Notes under the pieces: model-generated
Told to the model about the DNA's origin: nothing
What the model saw: only the letters and a program-made list of their open reading frames with translations
Databases searched by the model: none
Made by a program: the position numbers and the translations under genes
Part shown: one piece after another, positions 58,900 to 64,000 of the stretch
Position numbering within the stretch: position 1 is the first letter of the stretch
How the letters are laid out: each line of letters begins with the position of its first letter
Assembly (NCBI RefSeq): GCF_037975245.1
Contig: NC_092566.1
Span: 12,519,001 to 12,583,000 of the forward strand
Reading direction: 5' to 3'
Origin: Apostichopus japonicus
Lineage: Eukaryota > Echinodermata > Holothuroidea > Aspidochirotida > Stichopodidae
Length of the DNA stretch: 64,000 nt

Positions 58900-60120
58900 A
58901 CAATGGCATCAGTGATTCTGTAGCACAAACTTACTTTGGTCGAAGCCTTTGACCATTAGTGACAGATCCTGTATGATCTAAATAGCATCCCTCAATATTG
59001 ATAGAAAAACATTATGGATGGAATGAAACAGATACCTAACATAGGCTGAAAGAAATAGTTACTGCACACAATATCAGCAAACAGAGTTTAGGCTATATAA
59101 ATCACATAAGATAAAAAATAAATAACCATAGGCGTAACTGCCCTTCCAGTTTCGGGCAGTCAGGAATTTTTTCAGGAAAATAATAATTGCGTTTCTTCAG
59201 GAAAAGAAATTTTTTAACATAAATTTACTTGAAAAGTTGCCAAATATAGCACCAGATTGCATCTAAGGACACTTAAGTATTCATAGAATTCTTTAAAAGG
59301 AGGGTGACACCCTTTCAAACTTTGGCCCCCCCCCTCCTTGATATACTACATCCGCTGCCCATGGAATTATCCTTTCTATAAAATCATGCAAATGTTTATT
59401 TTGTAAATAATAGTGACCTAGCTATTGTTGTGAAAATAGCATCCCTGAATATTGATAGAAAAATATGTTACGGAATGTATAAAACAGCACTATAACGTAG
59501 GCTGGCAAGAATAGTTATTGCATAAAATGTCATCAGCAGCAGCAGTAATAGATGCAAATAAAATGTTTATAAATCACACAATGTTTGAGCTTTACATAAA
59601 TAAGTGTCCTGCTATATCTATCCTTGTGAGAAATAGCATCCCTGGATATTGATAGAAAATTATGTTATGGACGGAATAAAAACAACTACCTAACATCGGC
59701 TGGCAAGAATAGTTACTGCACACAATTTCAGCATCATGGTTAAGTATTGGATGCAAATAAAATGTTTACAAATCACACAATGTTTGAGCTTTACATAAAT
59801 AAGTGTCCTGCTGTAGCTATCCTTGTGAGAAATAGCATCCCTGGATATTGATAGAAAATTATGTTATGGACGGAATAAAAACAACTACCTAACATCGGCT
59901 GGCAAGAATAGTTACTGCACACAATTTCAGCATCATGGTTAAGTATTGGATGCAAATAAAATGTTTATAAATCACACAATGTTTGAGCTTTACATAAGTG
60001 TCCTGCTGTAGCTATCCTTGTGAGAAATAGCATCCCTGGATCTTGATAAAAAAATGGTATGGGCGGAATAAAAACAACTACAAGTGATAGCCTGTCAAAT
60101 AACATACAGAACATGCCATA
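58900..60120. repeat. Tandem array, unit about 199 bp
   Basis: AAATCACACAATGTTTGAGC starts near 59571, 59770 and 59969, 199 bp apart. AGCATCCCTGGATATTGATA and AACATCGGCTGGCAAGAATA recur in step. The middle two copies are nearly identical. More diverged units lie at 58980-59100 and 59440-59560. Sequence at about 59131-59370 interrupts the array and has hAT-like GGCGTAACTG and C-run features. Non-coding. Confidence 0.82.
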
Positions 60121-60692
60121 TAATAAAATGCCAACCTTTACCTGTTCCAAAATCAACAGGGTTCACATACTAACTCGGGGCAACTTGCATACATGTACCA
60201 AGTAATATATTCATTAAACACACTGCTGGTTTAGAAGGTTACAATGTCTTCAGTTTTTTGACAGATTGAGGGCACAAGATGGCCTCCGGCCGAAAATTCC
60301 CAAACATCGACAATAAAGAAACCTTATCTGAATAAAAATTATTTAAAATGATATTTGACGTCCTCCATATGAATATAAGTTGTCCTCTCACAATGGGCAG
60401 ACTTAAGTGCGAGATTTATCCAATGTTCAGATGACCTATTTGTTTGCGAGCTAAATTGTCAAAATATTGTTTATGCTATGCCATTCATGAATATCAATGA
60501 GAGTTTTACATGTCATGTGGGTATGTGTCCCTGTCATACAACCACACTTGAGTTTGAACAAAATCAGACTTACGGTTATGGAGATATTGAAGTTAGAGGA
60601 AATTCACTTTAAGCACCACCTACTCATTAATATTCATGTAATACCCATGCTTTTAGTGACTGACCCATTGATCTCTAATGACCTATCACAAC
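60121..60692. other. No gene seen
   Basis: AT-rich intergenic sequence between the 199-bp array and the MITE. No feature can be supported. Confidence 0.4.
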
Positions 60693-61032
60693 TAGTGATT
60701 ACACATGTATACCTGTCAGATAAATTGCTACACGGTTCCTAATTTGTTACCTGAGCCCTCAAAATCATCATGTACAGGTCTATCACTCATTAAATATGAT
60801 AGGAAACCATGAAAATGAAATATATAATATATTAATTACAAACAAACTGTTGAATTATTAGTTCCAATGACAAGTATCTTTGAATACATCCATTTTTGCT
60901 GGTGTAGAATGTGCTCCAGCATTACCAGTATGTGATACAGTGCATTTAGTGTTACACAGATCATAGTGGAAATAAAATTAGAGTACCTGATTACCTGACA
61001 GGTAATGTCTCTTATTACCTGTGTAAACACTA
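60693..61032. mobile_element. TAGTGTTTACAC-type MITE with near-perfect target duplication
   Basis: The ends TAGTGATTACAC and GTGTAAACACTA pair with one mismatch. The flanks ATCACAAC (60685-60692) and ATCACAAT (61033-61040) agree at 7 of 8 positions, again a hAT-like 8-bp duplication. The body closely matches 50190-50556, including TGACAAGTATCTTTGAATAC and GTATGTGATACAGTGCATTT. Confidence 0.8.
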
Positions 61033-61040
61033 ATCACAAT

Positions 61041-61710
61041 TAGTAGATTTCAATTACTCAATCTGGGCCAACCCACATACTAAATATGAGATCAAGTAAA
61101 GTTCAACTTCTTGAGATATCGTGATTACGCATTGATTATGCATTTCAGTTTTAACCTCTACCAAAATCAATATGGCCTGAGACCTTAATATGAGGAACCT
61201 ATTGAATACATCCTGTTAAAGGTTTTCACTCTATGATGACATTTGACCAGACCCCAAAACAATAGGGACCTAGAACTCATTATGGGTAATCAGCATACTG
61301 AGTAAGAAAATAGTTGAATGTTACTTTATCGAGGTATCTTGATTACAAGCAGCTTTACACGTACACACACCATCATAATTGCATAAATTCCCTTTGCCTA
61401 TAGCAAAGAACCAAATGCAATAACTGAAAATCATTATTGCCAACTCCTAAAACTTATTACAAAGCTTATTTTTTTATGCAGCGGCCCCAATACTTAAAAA
61501 TGATCTTTCATCATAAATGCGTGATCATACTTGAAGAATCTCATGATCATCATTTCAGTTTGCATGTACGTGCTTCTAACTACTTTGGTTAACTAATTAA
61601 AACAATTTTGAATAGATATATATGAGATAGATTGTGAACTATTCATAACACCACCACAATAGTTCAAACAAACTGATATGAGCTAAGACGAGCAGCTGTG
61701 TTGCACAAGT
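61041..61710. other. Intergenic, diverged repeats
   Basis: Phrases such as CATACTAAATATGAGATCAA and CTTGAGATATCGTGATTAC belong to the dispersed repeat family of the neighbouring HECT intron. No gene seen. Confidence 0.45.
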
Positions 61711-62003
61711 CTACATCTTGCCAAAGCCTGGAGAACACAAAATAGCCTCCATCATCATGTCTGCAAAGAACTTGGTGTCTTCCACACCCCTTGGGAGGTG
61801 TAATTCCAGCCCGCAGGTTGACGCAATTGGGAGGGGTTTTGTTCCATCACGGACACTGAAAAACTCCATATCTATTTGTTTGTGAAATCCTGTTGGGGGT
61901 ATTCCATCAGCGCCAGTGCAGAACCGGAGGATATGATGTAGTTCAATTTTAATGTTGTCTGTTGTGCCATCATCCAATTCTATGTCCTGAGAGCAATCAC
62001 CAG
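61711..62003 (-). CDS. HECT gene last exon, C lobe with catalytic Cys
   Basis: The acceptor on the minus strand reads TTCTATTTCATGTATAG, and the exon starts at 62003. It runs from GDCSQDIELDDGTTDN to the stop at 61711-61713, with the candidate catalytic Cys in STCGLELHLP. Confidence 0.78.
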
Positions 62004-63946
62004 CTATACATGAAATAGAATATAAAAGTTGCAATAGATCGACTTCACATATTGTAACATTGCTTACCCCCAATACAGATATGCTAGTCTTCAAAATATA
62101 TTCCAGTGTTCTTAAACCACATAATCATTATTTTTTTAGTAACAAGAACGCAACTGTGCGTAGTGATTCCTTGCCATATTTTTTAGGAATTTCATTATTG
62201 ATTGTTGATAAAGATTGAAACAATATTGTGGGGGTTGAAACATTCCAGTGTGGTATTTGTGGTAGCCAGTGGTGACAGAACCAGCTGGGTGACAATTGAA
62301 CAAGTTTGATTGTTCGTGGCCACAAAAATTTGAATAACCAAAGAAACTAATACAGGTCAGAGGAGGTCAACCTGAGGTCAAAGGTCAACCAGATGCTGGT
62401 TGACTATTAGACTACAATAGCGTAACTCCCAACCTTGACAGACATTTTGTTCTCAAGTTATTCAAAAAATACTAGTTTTTTACCCCTAATTGACCCTTGT
62501 TGACCTTGGATCACATGACCGTTATGTTTGGAAACGATCCTCTGCCATATTCACAACTAGTTCCAAAATATCAACCATGGACCCTGTCAATGGGAGTTAT
62601 TGCTTTTTTAAATATTTTGGTTTTTGGCCCCTAACTGACCAAAAACAATAGGGGTCATGTACTCAATATGGGTAACCTTCATGCCAAATATGAAATGTGT
62701 ACAGGTTGTCGTTCTTCAGATATCGCGATTACTAGCAAGTGTCACAAACATACATATATACATACATACATACACACATGAAGTGACCTTTGACCTCTTG
62801 GTAATACCTGTAGGGTGGATATATTTAATATGAGTATAAACCTACTCAATACGGGCAACCAACATACCAAGTATGACATTCAATTAGGTTTCCCTCATTG
62901 AATTATCATGATTACTACATTTTTTACTACATCTGACTTATGACCTCAACCAAAACTAGTAGCATTTATCTACTCATTATGGTAAACCTAAGTACCAAAT
63001 ATGAGCTTCATCAAACTTTTACTCATTGAGTTATCTTGATTACAAGGTTCTCAGTGTTTAAACTCTATTGACCTCTTGGTAAAACTTGTACCGTTCATCT
63101 ACTTGATACTAGTAACATACATACTAAGTATGAGGTTCACCCAAGTTTCTCTCATTGAGTTAGTCTGATTACCAAAATTAATAGCACTTATTTACTCCTC
63201 ATGGTCATACTATGTTCCAAATATGAGCTTCATTTAAGTTTCCTCCATTGAGTTAGCTTGATTACATGGATTTATCATGATTTGACCTCAAATGACCTTT
63301 GAACTACGGTAAAAATAATGGGTTCCTCCTCAATATGGGCAACCAACATAATAAGTATGACATTCGATTAAATTTCCCTCAGTGAATTAGCATGATTACT
63401 AAATTTGTTACCATAGCTGACCTTTGATCTCAACCCAAAAGAATAGCATTTATCTAGCTATGTACCAAATATGAGCTTCATCCAGGTTTTGTGAGCTTGA
63501 TTACAAGGTTTTCAGTGTGTGACCTCTGTTGACCTTTAACCTCTTGCAAATTAAATAGCTTTCCCCCATTTTCCCCCATTGAGAAAGCCTGATTACAAGC
63601 TCCTGTCACACATACATATGCAGTCATGTCTACATAGATTCATTTGGATGTTGCCAAGGAACCAAAAACAAATATATTTTATTTCAACCATTTATATTTA
63701 TGACACTTACTCCAAGCCTTGCGTAGGAACTCTTCCCAGCAATATATGGTCTCCTCCTCCTTGTCACGATGTGCACAATTCTCTGACCACCTAATGTGAA
63801 ATAACTTCTTGACAGAAGAGAAGGTAAGAGGGTGGTCACACATGACTAGAAGGCACCTGAATGGTGCAGGGTCTTCATGGATCATACTCCATAACTTCCC
63901 AACACTGTCGAGACCTCGCTTGAAGTCATCTATTTCAGACTTGCAT
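61711..63946 (-). CDS. HECT-domain ubiquitin ligase, C-terminal part, G2E3-like
   Basis: Two minus-strand exons, 63946-63711 and 62003-61711, join in phase (one base plus two bases) and encode the end of a HECT domain. The first holds EIDDFKRGLDSVGKLW, FRCLLV and EEETIYCWEEFLRKAW. The second holds the C lobe: HHILRFCTGADGIPPTGF, FFSVRDGTKPLPIASTCGLE and a tail ending AILCSPGFGKM. HECT ligases take ubiquitin from an E2 on a C-lobe Cys and pass it to a substrate; the Cys in PIASTCGLE is in the expected place. The short LRFCTGADGIPP form and the upstream segment resemble G2E3-like proteins that are multicopy in many animals. The N-terminal part lies beyond the right edge, so substrate-binding domains cannot be judged. 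The intron is filled with repeats. Confidence 0.75.
62340..63620. repeat. Diverged repeat array in the HECT intron
   Basis: Loose units of roughly 100-170 bp repeat the phrases GACCTTTGACCTCTTGGTAA, ACCAAATATGAGCTTCATC, CTCATTGAGTTATCTTGATT and TACAAGGTTCTCAGTGT. Similar sequence occurs on either strand at 46.9, 49.1, 53.7-54.5 and 55.7-56.0 kb. Some joints form AGGTCAAAGGTCA. Non-coding. Confidence 0.7.
63711..63946 (-). CDS. HECT gene internal exon
   Basis: The acceptor is TTTTTTCTCTCATGTTAG (exon start 63946) and the donor TTGGA|GTAAGT (exon end 63711), both strong. It encodes about 78 residues, including KSEIDDFKRGLDS and DHPLTFSSVKKLFHIRWSE, a segment found before the C lobe in G2E3-like HECT proteins. 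Confidence 0.75.
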
Positions 63947-64000
63947 CTAACATGAGAGAAAAAATCCACAATGATGATTACAGGGGTGCAAAAAAAAACA

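Noticed and set aside
62128-62325. Minus-strand frame (PKKYGKESLRTVAFLLL) as an extra HECT exon
   Set aside because: It overlaps the inverted repeat shared with 56.9 kb. The two HECT exons already join in phase without it.

Overview
The window is animal nuclear DNA. It is AT-rich, has spliced genes with GT-AG introns, and is packed with transposon remains, tandem repeats and (TA)n runs. The mix of an L2-like LINE, a Penelope-like element, many hAT-type non-autonomous elements starting CAGTGGCGTAGC, and multicopy integrase and HECT gene families suggests a marine invertebrate. A deuterostome such as a sea cucumber or other echinoderm is my best guess from memory of such repeats, not a proven call.

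Layout. 0-0.6 kb: two possible exons of a minus-strand gene running off the left edge. 1.5-6.8 kb: hAT-type elements, two with perfect 8-bp target duplications. 7.8-8.4, 20.8 and 24.0 kb: weak exon candidates of an unknown plus-strand gene. 8.5-10.7 kb: (TA)n runs and a near-perfect 84-bp-armed palindrome. 15.5-18.2 and 26.6-29.8 kb: an old tandem array with a unit near 370 bp. 18.2-20.6 kb: a 5'-truncated L2-like LINE (minus) with one in-frame stop. 28.6-29.7 kb: a hAT-type element inside the array. 29.8-33.4 kb: a large 21-bp minisatellite with a perfect 780-bp tandem duplication.

34.7-36.6 kb: a decayed gene for a zinc-finger plus tyrosine-recombinase-like protein. 37.4-40.1 kb: a hAT-type composite with a perfect 8-bp target duplication, carrying a broken Penelope-like reverse transcriptase. 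41.9-46.4 kb: a perfect hairpin, tandem repeats and another hAT-type element with a perfect target duplication, nested in an older one. 47.4-48.1 kb: an 18-bp minisatellite.

48.2-57.1 kb: the best gene of the window, six exons (plus) encoding an rve-type (DDE) integrase-core protein with an N-terminal helix-turn-helix. 57.2-61.0 kb: repeats. 61.7-63.9 kb: two minus-strand exons of the C-terminal part of a HECT ubiquitin ligase resembling G2E3-like proteins. It faces the integrase gene tail to tail and probably continues past the right edge.

How the parts relate: most of the window is a record of nested insertion. The integrase-like, recombinase-like and HECT-like genes all belong to families that are multicopy in animal genomes. 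Whether the integrase and HECT genes form a functional or mobile unit is an open inference.
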